Positions 8,175-16,515 of a stretch of DNA of 64,000 nt are shown here, in pieces (position 1 is the stretch's first letter; each line of letters starts with the position of its first letter). Both the position numbers and the translations under genes were made by a program. The stretch comes from Terriglobia bacterium (GTDB lineage: Bacteria; Acidobacteriota; Terriglobia; Terriglobales; Acidobacteriaceae): the NCBI GenBank assembly GCA_020073465.1, contig JAIQFC010000012.1, forward strand, positions 1 through 64,000, given 5' to 3'. The notes beneath the pieces were generated by a model. That model was given only the letters and a program-made list of their open reading frames with translations. It made no database searches and was not told the origin of the DNA.

Positions 8175-9002
8175 ATGAATCCAGGTAGGTCCACTGGCGA
8201 GATCATCAGGCATTACTCCGAGGCGGATGAATCCTCGCGCCTTCGCAGCGGGTGGTTTCAGCTGGAAGAAGCGCGCACTCGTGAGCTGATCCTGCGCCAC
8301 CTGCCGCCCCCTCCGGCCACAGTCATTGATGCAGGCGGGGGCGCGGGCCCGTACGCCTGCTGGCTTGCGTCCCGTGGATATCAGGTTCACCTGATCGATC
8401 CGGTACCGAAACACGTGGAGCAGGCGCAAGCCGCATCCGCGCGTCAGCCAGAGCACCCACTGGTCTCGGCAAAAGTAGGGGACGCGCGGCACCTGGCTCA
8501 TGACCCCGAAACTGCACACGCAGTCTTGCTGCTGGGTCCGCTCTATCATCTCGTCGAAAAGGAGGATCGGCTTGCCTGCCTCCGCAAAGCTCACCGCGTG
8601 CTGCGCCCTGGGGGCCGCGTCTGGGGCGCAGGGATCAGCCGCTTTGCGTCGTTGCTCGACTCACTGTCTGGCGGATTTTTCGACGACCCCGAGTTCGCTC
8701 CGATTCTCGCTCGCGACCTGGACGAAGGTCAGCATCGCAATCCAACCGAAAAGCCAATTTACTTCACCGATGCATTTTTTCATCGGCCCGCCGAACTCGC
8801 GCAGGAACTCCTGGAAGCCGGCTTCGACAGGGTTGAAGTGGTTGCCATCGAGGGACCGGGATGGCTGGCGCGCGACTTCGACCGGCTGTGGCGCGATCCC
8901 GTACAACGCGAGCGCCTGCTCGAGGCTGTGCGCAAGGTGGAGCGCGAGCCCTCGGTGCTGGGCGCCAGCTCGCACATCATGGCGATCGGCCGGAAACCGT
9001 GA
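8175..9002 (+). CDS. SAM-dependent class I methyltransferase
   Basis: The 275-residue protein has the SAM-binding glycine motif VIDAGGGAGPYA (about residues 50-61), an acidic end of beta-2 (HLIDPVPKHVE), and post-I motifs VGDARHL and LRKAHRVLRPGG. The C-terminal part (residues 160-260) is a variable substrate domain. The substrate cannot be read from sequence. The ribosome site is weak, but the gene starts 28 bases after the IclR-type gene, so it may be translated from the same message. Confidence 0.88.
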   Translation: MNPGRSTGEIIRHYSEADESSRLRSGWFQLEEARTRELILRHLPPPPATVIDAGGGAGPYACWLASRGYQVHLIDPVPKHVEQAQAASARQPEHPLVSAKVGDARHLAHDPETAHAVLLLGPLYHLVEKEDRLACLRKAHRVLRPGGRVWGAGISRFASLLDSLSGGFFDDPEFAPILARDLDEGQHRNPTEKPIYFTDAFFHRPAELAQELLEAGFDRVEVVAIEGPGWLARDFDRLWRDPVQRERLLEAVRKVEREPSVLGASSHIMAIGRKP

Positions 9003-9026
9003 AGCCTTCGAACGCACCCCGGTGTC

Positions 9027-9512
9027 CTAGGCCGCGGGCTTGACCAGGATGGTACTGGTGAGCCTCATGACTCTTGGCGCAACCAGCCGCGCCAGATCCT
9101 GCCAGTCCATCCGAACCAGTTCGCGATGAGTCCCGGCATTGAAGGTGATCTCTTCGTTCTCTGCCAAACTCTGGTCGACGAAGACTGTCATTCCGTAAAG
9201 ATTTCCGAATGGCGGCATGGCGCCGGTTTCGCAGTCCGGAAATTTGTCTTTGAATTCCTGCTCGGTGGCAAGCTCCACCTTCTGTGCACCTGCGCTTGCT
9301 TTCAGCAGAGCCAGATCGACGTGATAAGAAGCGGGAACAACCGCCATGGCCAGAACGCCATCGATTTTAACGATCACGGTCTTGGCGAGTTTCTTTCCCG
9401 AAACGTGTACCAACGCGGCGATTCCCTGCGCCGTGTAGGCCACGGAATGCGAGATCACCAGATACTTGATGTGGTGACCATCTAGAAATTCACGAAGCTT
9501 GGTGAGCGGCAT
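9027..9512 (-). CDS. YbaK/EbsC-family aminoacyl-tRNA deacylase-like protein
   Basis: The 161-residue protein matches the YbaK/ProRS-editing domain: early HVSGKKLAKTVIVK with the conserved lysine, then TEQEFKDKFPDCETGAMPPFGNLYG, the signature GAMPPFG loop, and a C-terminal LVRMDWQDLARLV. These proteins hydrolyse mischarged aminoacyl-tRNAs in trans. Which amino acid is edited cannot be told. GAGGAGG lies just before ATG 9512. It is downstream of tpiA on the same strand but separated by about 350 bases, so it probably has its own promoter. Confidence 0.9.
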   Translation of the reverse strand: MPLTKLREFLDGHHIKYLVISHSVAYTAQGIAALVHVSGKKLAKTVIVKIDGVLAMAVVPASYHVDLALLKASAGAQKVELATEQEFKDKFPDCETGAMPPFGNLYGMTVFVDQSLAENEEITFNAGTHRELVRMDWQDLARLVAPRVMRLTSTILVKPAA

Positions 9513-9864
9513 GGCAACCTCCTCGTGGGTTGGAAAACGATGCAGTGTGAGGAGCCGGCGTACCCGCGAGTTCTGAGAAACAACCTATACGAATTCTACT
9601 CGGGTTGCGGTGATCGGGGTCACAGGACATGCCCTCGAAGCTCCATCCCTTCGTGGGAGCCCGGAATGAAAAAGGGGCAAGCTAATGCACACCGTTACGT
9701 ATACGCCGTCAAGATGTTATTGGAACAGGTCCGCACTGCAGGAGGATGGCCAAACTGCTTGCTGGTGGCCGAGTTTCAGCCAGGACTGGGTTGTAAGCCG
9801 CAGCCGGGAAGAGAGCGCTGGATGGACTAACTTCCAGCCCCGAACTCCTCGGACTCCGCTGCGA
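9513..9864. other. Intergenic region without a supported gene
   Basis: The 352 bases between tpiA and the YbaK-type gene hold a plus-strand open frame (9525-9830) with no family pattern, no ribosome site and a Gly/Pro/Arg-rich composition. It starts over the YbaK leader. I see no RNA gene or repeat here. Confidence 0.5.
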
Positions 9865-10617
9865 TCAATACTTCACAATCGCTGCGAATGACTTGGGGTC
9901 GAGGCTTGCTCCGCCGACCAGCGCGCCGTCGATTTCTTCCTGCGCCATCAAAGCGGAAGCGTTCTCCGGCTTCACCGACCCTCCATAAAGAATCCGCAGA
10001 TTCGATGCGAACTCCTCGCCGAAGATTTCGGTTGCTTCCTTGCGGATGACCGCATGCGCCTCCGCCGCCAGTTCGGGGGTCGCGGTCTTGCCCGTGCCGA
10101 TCGCCCAGACCGGTTCATAGGCAACGACCAGCCTGGCGGCCTTCTTCGCCGAGATGGCATGAAAGGCCCGCACACACTGGCGGCGCAGAACGTCGTCCGT
10201 AAGCCCAGCTTCGCGTTCTTCGAGAACCTCTCCCACGCAGCAGATCGGTGTCAGGCCCGCCTCCAGCGCGGCCTTCAGGCGCAGATTCACGGTGTCGTCG
10301 GTCTCTCCAAAATACTGCCGGCGTTCCGAATGGCCCACGATGGCGTGGGTCACGTTGAGCGTGAGCAGCATCGGCGCTGAGATCTCGCCGGTAAATGCCC
10401 CCTCGTCTTTCCAGTGGACGTTCTGGGCCCCGATGGCGACGTTGGAGCCCTTTGCAGCATCGAGTGCGGCTGTGAGGTCCAGGTAGGGCGGGCAGACCAC
10501 AATCTCGTCCCGCGTGTGCCCCGAGACCTGCGGCAGAAAGTCGCGGAAGAACGCGCGGGTATGGTCGGGAGTCTTGTACATCTTCCAGTTGGCGGCTATT
10601 AGCTTCGTGCGGGGCAT
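9865..10617 (-). CDS. tpiA: Triosephosphate isomerase
   Basis: This enzyme interconverts dihydroxyacetone phosphate and glyceraldehyde 3-phosphate. The 250-residue protein has all catalytic residues: Lys12 in AANWKMY, His96 in IVGHSERRQYFGE and Glu168 in VAYEPVWAIGTGKTA, and the phosphate loop LYGGSVKPENA. It is third in the cluster gap-pgk-tpiA, read on the minus strand. A repeat-rich hairpin (10640-10702) sits in the gap after pgk and could reduce read-through. Confidence 0.98.
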   Translation of the reverse strand: MPRTKLIAANWKMYKTPDHTRAFFRDFLPQVSGHTRDEIVVCPPYLDLTAALDAAKGSNVAIGAQNVHWKDEGAFTGEISAPMLLTLNVTHAIVGHSERRQYFGETDDTVNLRLKAALEAGLTPICCVGEVLEEREAGLTDDVLRRQCVRAFHAISAKKAARLVVAYEPVWAIGTGKTATPELAAEAHAVIRKEATEIFGEEFASNLRILYGGSVKPENASALMAQEEIDGALVGGASLDPKSFAAIVKY

Positions 10618-10639
10618 AGTTCCTTTCCATGACTTCGGA

Positions 10640-10702
10640 AGACCTCGGACTTCAGACCTCTCATTTTCGTATCCGAAGGTCTGAGGTCCGACGTCTGAGG
10701 TC
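10640..10702. repeat. Inverted repeat between pgk and tpiA
   Basis: GACCTCGGACTTCAGACCTC at 10641-10660 pairs imperfectly with the GGTCTGAGGTCCGACG region at 10678-10702, which itself contains two copies of GTCTGAGGTC. It could form a hairpin in the gap-pgk-tpiA message. Its role is unknown. Confidence 0.7.
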
Positions 10703-10718
10703 GTTGTTGTTGGGGCAG

Positions 10719-11930
10719 CTACCGTCTATCAGTCAGCGCCTCGACCCCGGGAAGTTTCTTGCCCTCTAGAAATTCGAGCGAAGCGCCGCCCCCGGTCGAG
10801 ATGTGCGTGATCTTGTCTGCAACCCCAGCGGCGTGAACTGCGGCGACCGAATCGCCTCCTCCTACGATCGAAGTCGCTCCCGCGTTGTCGGCGACGGCGT
10901 TGGCCACCTTGAACGTGCCCTTCGAAAAACCCGGTACCTCGAAGACGCCCATGGGACCGTTCCAGACGATGGTGCGAGCTCGCGAGATCTCCTCTGTGAA
11001 CAGTTCGATGGTTTTCGGCCCGATGTCCAGCGCCATGCGATCGGGCGGAATCGGCTGTCCTTCGCCGACCTGCTGGATCACGGCACCGGCCTCCGGTTTC
11101 ATCGCGACCACGTGATCGACGGGCAAAAGAAATCTTATGTTTCGCTTCTTCGCTGCCGCCAGCAATTGACGGGCAAGATCGAGTTTGTCGGCCTCCACCA
11201 GCGACTTGCCAATTTCCTGTCCCTGGGCCTTGAGGAAGGTGTAAGCCATGCCGCCGCCAATGATCAGCGAGTTGACCTTGTTCATCAGGTTCTGGATCAC
11301 GCCAATCTTGTCGCTGACCTTGGCTCCGCCGAGGATCGCCACAAAGGGTGTTTCCGGGTGCTCCAGCGCTTTGCCCAAATACTTCAGCTCCTTTTCCATC
11401 AACAGCCCGGCGGCGGATTTCTGCACGAACTTCGTGATGCCGGCGGTCGAAGCATGCGCACGATGCGCGGACCCGAACGCGTCATTGACGTAATAGTCGG
11501 CAAGATTGGCCAGTTGCTTGGCGAACTTCTCATCGTTCGCTTCTTCCTCGGCATGGAAGCGCAGATTTTCGAGCAGTAGGGTCTGGCCCTTTTCCAGTTG
11601 TGTGGCGACTTCCTCGGCTTCCGGGCCAACACAGTCGGGCGAGAACCCGACGTTCTCCCCGCGCGCCAGTTCTTTGTCCAGCAGCATGCGCAGCCGCTCG
11701 GCCACCGGTTTCAGGCTCATCTTGGGATTCGGCTTGCCCTTGGGACGCCCCAGGTGTGACGCCAGAATCAGACGTGCGCCGTGGCGCAGCGCATATTCAA
11801 TTGTGGGAAGAGTTTCGCGGATGCGAGTATCGTCCATGACCCGCCCGTCATCCAGCGGCACGTTGAAGTCAACCCGCATGAAGATGCGGTTTCCGTTGAG
11901 GGGAAGATCACGAATGGAAAGCTTGGACAT
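10719..11930 (-). CDS. pgk: Phosphoglycerate kinase
   Basis: This enzyme transfers phosphate between 1,3-bisphosphoglycerate and ADP. The 403-residue protein has the full family set: [15 protein letters not shown] and SHLGRPKG at the N-terminal substrate domain, LLLENLRFH, the [14 protein letters not shown] hinge, [11 protein letters not shown] and the nucleotide-binding GGGDSVAAV near the C-terminus. It follows gap by 135 bases that are filled with palindromic repeats and precedes tpiA by 101 bases. Confidence 0.98.
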   Translation of the reverse strand: MSKLSIRDLPLNGNRIFMRVDFNVPLDDGRVMDDTRIRETLPTIEYALRHGARLILASHLGRPKGKPNPKMSLKPVAERLRMLLDKELARGENVGFSPDCVGPEAEEVATQLEKGQTLLLENLRFHAEEEANDEKFAKQLANLADYYVNDAFGSAHRAHASTAGITKFVQKSAAGLLMEKELKYLGKALEHPETPFVAILGGAKVSDKIGVIQNLMNKVNSLIIGGGMAYTFLKAQGQEIGKSLVEADKLDLARQLLAAAKKRNIRFLLPVDHVVAMKPEAGAVIQQVGEGQPIPPDRMALDIGPKTIELFTEEISRARTIVWNGPMGVFEVPGFSKGTFKVANAVADNAGATSIVGGGDSVAAVHAAGVADKITHISTGGGASLEFLEGKKLPGVEALTDRR

Positions 11931-11964
11931 GGCTGGTCGTCCTTTTGGCGGAAAGGTTCAAAAG

Positions 11965-12060
11965 TAGCGCCGGCATCTTGCCGGCTGTCGCGAGGGCGTC
12001 TCGCCCTCGCAGATGACGGCGAGACGCCGCCACGACAGCCGCCGGGACGGCGGCGCCACG
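11965..12060. repeat. Cluster of GC-rich palindromic repeats between gap and pgk
   Basis: Three consecutive hairpins are visible: GCCGGC-atctt-GCCGGC (11969 on), GCGAGGGCG-t-CTCGCCCTCGC (11990-12010), and a CCGCCGGGACGGCGG block (12040s). Such elements are typical REP-like intergenic repeats. They occupy almost the whole gap-pgk spacer and could act as mRNA processing or partial termination sites. Confidence 0.75.
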
Positions 12061-12065
12061 AAACC

Positions 12066-13076
12066 TTACAGGCCCTTGCTGGCAAGATAGTTAATCAGAT
12101 CGCGCACGCGGCAGGAGTATCCCCACTCGTTGTCATACCAGGAGATCACCTTGACGCAGTTGCCGCCCACTACCAAAGTCATGGGCGAATCCACGATCGA
12201 GGAGCGCGAGTCGCCCTTGAAGTCCGACGAGACCAGTTCGTGCTCCTCGTATCCCAGATAGCCCTTCAGCGGCCCGGACTCAGACGCCTTCTTCAGCGCG
12301 GCATTCACTTCTTCCTTCGTAGTCTTCTTTTCGACCCACGCCACCAGGTCTACCACTGACACATTCGGCGTCGGCACGCGCATCGCAAAGCCGTCGAGCT
12401 TGCCCGCCAGTTCCGGGATGACGAGCTTCAGCGCTTTCGCCGCGCCGGTTGACGTTGGAATCATGGACAGCGCCGCGGCACGTGCGCGCCGCAGGTCTTT
12501 GTGCGGGAAGTCGAGAATCACCTGGTCATTGGTATAGGAGTGAATCGTGGTCATGGTTCCGCTGATGATCTTGAATTCGTCCTGCAGAACCTTGGCCACC
12601 GGCGCCAGGCAATTCGTCGTACACGAGGCATTCGAAATAATGTGATGCTTGGCCGCATCGTACTTCTCGTGATTCACGCCCAGCACCAGCGTGATGTCCT
12701 CATTCTTCGCCGGGGCGGAAATGATGACTTTCTTCACCGGCCCGCGCAGGTGCTTCTTGGCATCGTTGGCATCCGTAAAGCGTCCGGTGGACTCGATCAC
12801 CACCTGCGCGCCCACCGACTCCCAGGGCAGCGCCGCCGGATCTTTCTCTTTAAAGACTTTGATCGTCTTCTTGTCGATGGTGATGCTGTCGGCGCCCGCA
12901 CTGATGTTGTGGGGCAGGTTGCCGAGAATCGAATCGTACTTCAGCAGATGTGCAAGGGTCTTGGGATCGGTCAGGTCGTTGACCGCCACGAAATCGAGAT
13001 TCGGGTCATTGAGCGAGGCGCGCAGCACGTTGCGGCCGATGCGTCCGAAACCGTTGATGCCGACTTTGATTGCCAT
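12066..13076 (-). CDS. gap: Glyceraldehyde-3-phosphate dehydrogenase (type I)
   Basis: The NAD(P)-dependent enzyme of central glycolysis has 336 residues. It shows the Rossmann start [16 protein letters not shown], the catalytic [12 protein letters not shown] (Cys152), [12 protein letters not shown], and a C-terminal [13 protein letters not shown]. An open frame runs 21 codons further upstream, but ATG 13076 has GGAGG about 6 bases before it and the family start. It is the first gene of gap-pgk-tpiA. Confidence 0.98.
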   Translation of the reverse strand: MAIKVGINGFGRIGRNVLRASLNDPNLDFVAVNDLTDPKTLAHLLKYDSILGNLPHNISAGADSITIDKKTIKVFKEKDPAALPWESVGAQVVIESTGRFTDANDAKKHLRGPVKKVIISAPAKNEDITLVLGVNHEKYDAAKHHIISNASCTTNCLAPVAKVLQDEFKIISGTMTTIHSYTNDQVILDFPHKDLRRARAAALSMIPTSTGAAKALKLVIPELAGKLDGFAMRVPTPNVSVVDLVAWVEKKTTKEEVNAALKKASESGPLKGYLGYEEHELVSSDFKGDSRSSIVDSPMTLVVGGNCVKVISWYDNEWGYSCRVRDLINYLASKGL

Positions 13077-13237
13077 AGTTTCCTCCGTAGGATTTATGAG
13101 GGCAGAATCAGAATTGCTTCCGGGTTGCGCTACAAACAATCGATGTTAGCAGGGAACAGGAAGCCGCGTAAACGACTGCGGCATCCATTTATCAAATCGT
13201 TCCCATCACGGGAGCGGGTGAGCGGCGTCATTGACAA

Positions 13238-13600
13238 TCATGGAAACGTCAGTTCCAGGTAAATATCGGTCCGCCACCAGATCAGCGGCAGCCGCGCCAT
13301 CCAGTACTTCCGGTTGATCGTCTGGCGCGCGTGCTGGTGTTCCTCCGGCGGCAGAATTCGCGCCACCGCGGCAAACTCCGGCCCCGTCACTCTGCCGCGG
13401 ATGTCGCACGGCGCAACCCGCACCTGCGGATTGTTGCGAACTCGCTTGTACTTGCCGAGGCGCGAGGCTGTCATGACGTACAGCTTGTTACCTTCGTCGC
13501 TGAACCACACCGGGGTCGCGACCGGCGTGCCGGTCTTCCGGAACGTGGTCAGTGAAATGTACTTTTGTCCGCGGATGGCTGGGGGAATCGGACTCGTCAT
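13238..13600 (-). CDS. PPOX-class flavin/deazaflavin-binding split-barrel protein
   Basis: This 120-residue protein begins with IRGQKYISLTTFRKTGTPVATPVWF, the first strands of the pyridoxamine-5'-phosphate-oxidase-like split barrel. KLYVMTASRLGKYKRVRNNPQVRVAPCDIRG (shown here only to name the region, residues about 39-69) is typical of the Rv2074-like F420-dependent subgroup. It probably binds FMN, FAD or F420 and reduces a small substrate or biliverdin-like compound. It is a single gene convergent to nothing and divergent from the P-loop kinase gene at 13709. Confidence 0.85.
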   Translation of the reverse strand: MTSPIPPAIRGQKYISLTTFRKTGTPVATPVWFSDEGNKLYVMTASRLGKYKRVRNNPQVRVAPCDIRGRVTGPEFAAVARILPPEEHQHARQTINRKYWMARLPLIWWRTDIYLELTFP

Positions 13601-13708
13601 TCCGTCATTGTAAAGCCCAGCGTGGTCCGCCGCCTCGGCTGTCGCTTGTGGTTCGTAACCCGGCCCCGCAGATTGCCCCAGTCCCGCGATCTGTGTTACA
13701 AGCCAGAC

Positions 13709-14659
13709 ATGCGCAAATGGATGCGCGAGCGCTTAACGCGCCGCAAAAAGAAGGATCATGAACCGGCGAGTCCGGCAGCGCCACCGCTGCAGCCCGCGTA
13801 TTTTGACGCGGAAGCGGGCCCAGGTCCGGCGGAACCGGCCCGGGAACCCCAGCCTCCAGCTCCGCCTGCCCAGGTGGAATCTCGCCCCTCCTTCCAGGAG
13901 GGCGCCGGCACAGACTCTGGTGAGCAGCCACCTGGCGTCCGGCATACCACGCAGCCCCGTTCAGGCGGGCCCGGCGGTCGCCCTCGTCGGCGACGCGGAG
14001 GCCGGGGACGCGGTGGACGCGGTCGCGAGCAGGCAGTGGCTCAGGCGTTCACTCCGGCTGCGGTGAAAGGATCCGTTCTTCCCACTTCCGCGGAAGAAGA
14101 AACGCCCGAAGGCGGCGAGGCCGAAGCCGGGAGCGCCACTCCCATGGTCGAAGTGCCGAAAGTTCCCGCCGCGGCTCCGGCAGCGCAGCGGCCACCCAAG
14201 GGCCTGGTGGTGTTGGCCATCGGGCTGCCCGGCTCCGGTAAGAGTTCGTGGTTCAAGCGCCACAACGTCGTTCCGCTCTCCAGCGACATGGTGCGTTCCC
14301 TGCTGTTTGACGACGTGCGCGAGCAACGCTTTCAAGATCTAGTTTTCTCCAACCTGCGTTCCATGCTGAAGGCGCGTCTGATCGCCAAGCGTCCCATGAA
14401 CTATGTGGACGCGACGAACCTTACCCCGCAGGAGCGCCAGCACTGGATCAAGCTCGCCAAAGACTACGGCTATGAAGTGCACGCCGTGTTCTTCGATGTC
14501 CCGCTGGAGGTCTGCATCGAGCGTCACGGCCGCCGCGACCGCGTCGTCCCCGAGGACGTCATGCGCCGCATGGCCGCCAAGCTGAAGCCCCCGGCGTTTA
14601 CCGAGGGCTTCGCCAAGATCACCGTGGTTCGGGTGAAGAAGAAGGAAACTGAAGGGTAG
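13709..14659 (+). CDS. P-loop polynucleotide kinase-like protein with disordered RG-rich N-terminus
   Basis: The 316-residue protein has two parts. Residues 1 to about 165 are low-complexity, Pro/Ala/Glu-rich, with a dense RG/RGG block (RRRRGGRGRGGRGRE). Residues 165-316 form a small kinase: Walker A GLPGSGKSSW (Lys178), then LSSDMVRSLLFDD, YVDATNLTPQERQHWI and a lid-like HGRRDRVVPEDVMRRM, as in the AAA_33/T4 Pnk kinase family. ATG 13709 is chosen because the frame upstream overlaps the divergent gene's promoter; no clear ribosome site is seen. The RG block suggests RNA binding, so an RNA 5'-end kinase is a reasonable guess, but it is inference. Confidence 0.78.
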   Translation: MRKWMRERLTRRKKKDHEPASPAAPPLQPAYFDAEAGPGPAEPAREPQPPAPPAQVESRPSFQEGAGTDSGEQPPGVRHTTQPRSGGPGGRPRRRRGGRGRGGRGREQAVAQAFTPAAVKGSVLPTSAEEETPEGGEAEAGSATPMVEVPKVPAAAPAAQRPPKGLVVLAIGLPGSGKSSWFKRHNVVPLSSDMVRSLLFDDVREQRFQDLVFSNLRSMLKARLIAKRPMNYVDATNLTPQERQHWIKLAKDYGYEVHAVFFDVPLEVCIERHGRRDRVVPEDVMRRMAAKLKPPAFTEGFAKITVVRVKKKETEG

Positions 14660-14696
14660 CAGCGCAGGTCCGAGCGCTGCTCAAGAACTCTTTGTT

Positions 14697-14796
14697 GTCA
14701 TCCCGAGCGAAGCGAGGGATCTAGGTTTCTGCTTGCAGTACCTGAGAGGTTGTTGCGCAAGCAGGGACCCAGATCCCTCGCTTCGCTCGGGATGAC
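14697..14796. repeat. Perfect 26-bp inverted repeat element
   Basis: The 14697-14722 arm (begins GTCATCCCGAGCGAAGCGAG) and the 14771-14796 arm are exact reverse complements separated by 48 bases. The outer ends GTCATCC/GGATGAC are shared with other dispersed elements in this window (31155, 43571, 48831, 48991). The element lies between the convergent kinase and isochorismatase-type genes. Confidence 0.9.
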
Positions 14797-14874
14797 AGTG
14801 ACAAAAATCTTTCCGAAGCCGGTTTACCTCCCGGGGTCTCCGCCCTTCCTTCAGCAGCATTTCGCAGAAGCGCC

Positions 14875-15480
14875 CTAGCCCTTTAAGTACGGTAACAACT
14901 CCTTGAACGCAGCCGACCCCGACGACCGCATCAGCTCATAGATCACCATCTCGGTCGAAGAGATGACCGCACCCGCCGCACGCATTCTGTCCAGGCCAAT
15001 TTTCCAGTTCCATTCCGTGCGCGAGCTGACTGCATCGGAAGCTACGTGCACCAGGTATCCCTCGCGCAGCGCCGCCAGCGCCGTCTGCATCACGCAGATG
15101 TGGCTCTCCATGCCGCAGAGCAGGAGCGTGTTGCGATTGCCGGGCAGGCGCTTCAGCATCGTGCAGAAAACGTCGCTACCGAAGCAGGAGAACAACTGCT
15201 TGTCGATGGGTTCGGTTTGCGGCAGCAGGGAAGCGATCTCAGGAACCGTCCCGCCCAGTCCTCTCGCGTACTGCGTGCTGACCAGCGACGGAATCTTTAG
15301 AATGCCGGCCGCGCGAATCAGCAACTGCGAGTTGCGGACCAGCTGTTCCTTCTGAAAAATCGGCGGCAGAAGCTTGGATTGAATATCTACAACGACGAGC
15401 GCGCACTGGTCGGCCTCCAGCGGCCGCCGCGCCATCTCGGCGTAATCAGCAGGAGCGATGTGGTTGAGAGCAGTGACCAT
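14875..15480 (-). CDS. Isochorismatase-family cysteine hydrolase
   Basis: The 201-residue protein has the catalytic triad of the family: Asp32 in LVVVDIQSKL, Lys94 in PIDKQLFSCF and Cys129 in LCGMESHICVMQTA, with the cis-peptide segment before the cysteine. It lacks a signal peptide. Members hydrolyse amides or esters (nicotinamidase, YcaC-like and others); the substrate is not evident. No partner genes adjoin it. The 357 bases upstream (15481-15837) hold a small GC-rich hairpin (GATGCCCC-agc-GGGGGCATC near 15700) and the promoter of tRNA-Gln. Confidence 0.9.
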   Translation of the reverse strand: MVTALNHIAPADYAEMARRPLEADQCALVVVDIQSKLLPPIFQKEQLVRNSQLLIRAAGILKIPSLVSTQYARGLGGTVPEIASLLPQTEPIDKQLFSCFGSDVFCTMLKRLPGNRNTLLLCGMESHICVMQTALAALREGYLVHVASDAVSSRTEWNWKIGLDRMRAAGAVISSTEMVIYELMRSSGSAAFKELLPYLKG

Positions 15481-15771
15481 GAAACGGGTTCCTCGCGGAA
15501 GAGTCCGGCGATCTACCCGATTCTAGCGCTTCGCCGGGAGCACCGGAGAATCAATGAAACCAACGGGTACGAAGCTGCAAGGCATCCCACAAACGGTGGG
15601 GCCATGTGGCAAAAAGCGCAACGGCCGCAATCGGCCGGCTCACTGAGCGCAGTCTGGCGCCGTGACAACCGGGGCCACAGGTCCCTCTCTTGTCCTGAGC
15701 CCGATGCCCCAGCGGGGGCATCACGTCGCTTGTGCCTCCCGGGAGGTACGGACACCGTCCATTTGTTCCGG

Positions 15772-15801
15772 TTGACCGCTCTTCGCTTCGGACCATAAAA
15801 T
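15772..15801 (+). promoter_or_regulatory. tRNA-Gln promoter
   Basis: TTGACC (15772-15777), an 18-bp spacer and TAAAAT (15796-15801) end 36 bases before the tRNA 5' end. Confidence 0.6.
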
Positions 15802-15837
15802 CAAACTGGACCTGCTGGAAACACCAACCAACACTGC

Positions 15838-15911
15838 TGCCCCCTCGTTCAACGGCAGGACAGCTGACTCTGGATCAGCATATCGGGGTTCGAATCCCTG
15901 GGGGGCAGCCA
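15838..15911 (+). tRNA. tRNA-Gln (anticodon CUG)
   Basis: The 74-nt gene has acceptor stem TGCCCCC/GGGGGCA, discriminator G and encoded CCA. The anticodon arm is GCTGA-CTCTGGA-TCAGC, giving anticodon CTG for CAG codons. The T-arm contains GGTTCGAAT. The DNA after it (16.0-17.7 kb) carries a decayed accessory cassette, consistent with use as an integration site; no duplicated 3' end was found downstream. Confidence 0.96.
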
Positions 15912-16146
15912 ATCTTCATGCGCCTTTTGCGCACTTCACGGTTCTTAGACACGCCCTGTGTCAACAATTTGTAAACAACTTGGGTGTGCACTATGCCTTC
16001 CCACAGCTCCCGCGTCGGGTTAAGCTGCCTTCATGGCGCTCGATCCGTAAGCCACACTTACCCTTTTCAATGCGATTGCTGCGGCTGGACGTACTATTTT
16101 TGACATTGCTCAGGGCACTTCGAAGCTGGAAGAAAAGCAGCAGCTG

Positions 16147-16482
16147 ATGGAAGTCTATGACCAGCTGATGAGTCTCAAGCGCAACACAGCCGACTTGGAA
16201 GACCAGAACCGGGAACTCAAGGAGAAGCTACGATTCAGAAGTGAGGATTTCGATTTCAAGAACCCGTTCTGGTACGAGAAAAGGTACCCTGACCGACCGC
16301 TATGCCCGAAATGCCGGTCGAAGCAGGTTGCCGCCCCAGTTGGGGCACCTTATGACAACGGATCCGGAGTCTTCCGTCGCTGCCTGACATGCGACACTCC
16401 CCTTGAAGAGGGACCTAGCCGAAGGTCGGGCACGGGTTCTTATCAGGACGATGGCGGTCCCTCAGGCTGGATGGGGCGATGA
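16147..16482 (+). CDS. Coiled-coil zinc-ribbon protein, probably 5'-truncated by a nonsense codon
   Basis: The 111 visible residues comprise a coiled coil (residues about 1-30, MEVYDQLMSLKRN...ELKEKLRF) and a zinc ribbon (LCPKCRSKQ ... RCLTCDTP, two CxxC pairs). The reading frame continues upstream with protein-like sequence (IAAAGRTIFDIAQG, KLEEKQQL) to 16051, where it meets TAA (16048-16050). Five codons earlier in the same frame lies ATG 16033 (ATG GCG CTC GAT CCG TAA). The simplest reading is an ancestral start at 16033 with a nonsense mutation at codon 6, so translation would restart at ATG 16147. It lies between tRNA-Gln and a PIN-domain gene. Function unknown. Confidence 0.65.
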   Translation: MEVYDQLMSLKRNTADLEDQNRELKEKLRFRSEDFDFKNPFWYEKRYPDRPLCPKCRSKQVAAPVGAPYDNGSGVFRRCLTCDTPLEEGPSRRSGTGSYQDDGGPSGWMGR

Positions 16483-16515
16483 TTTTCGTACATACTGGAG
16501 GTCCGGGTAAGCCAC

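Noticed and set aside
9525-9830. 101-residue plus-strand frame
   Set aside because: There is no ribosome site, no hydrophobic core pattern and it overlaps the leader of the divergent YbaK-type gene.
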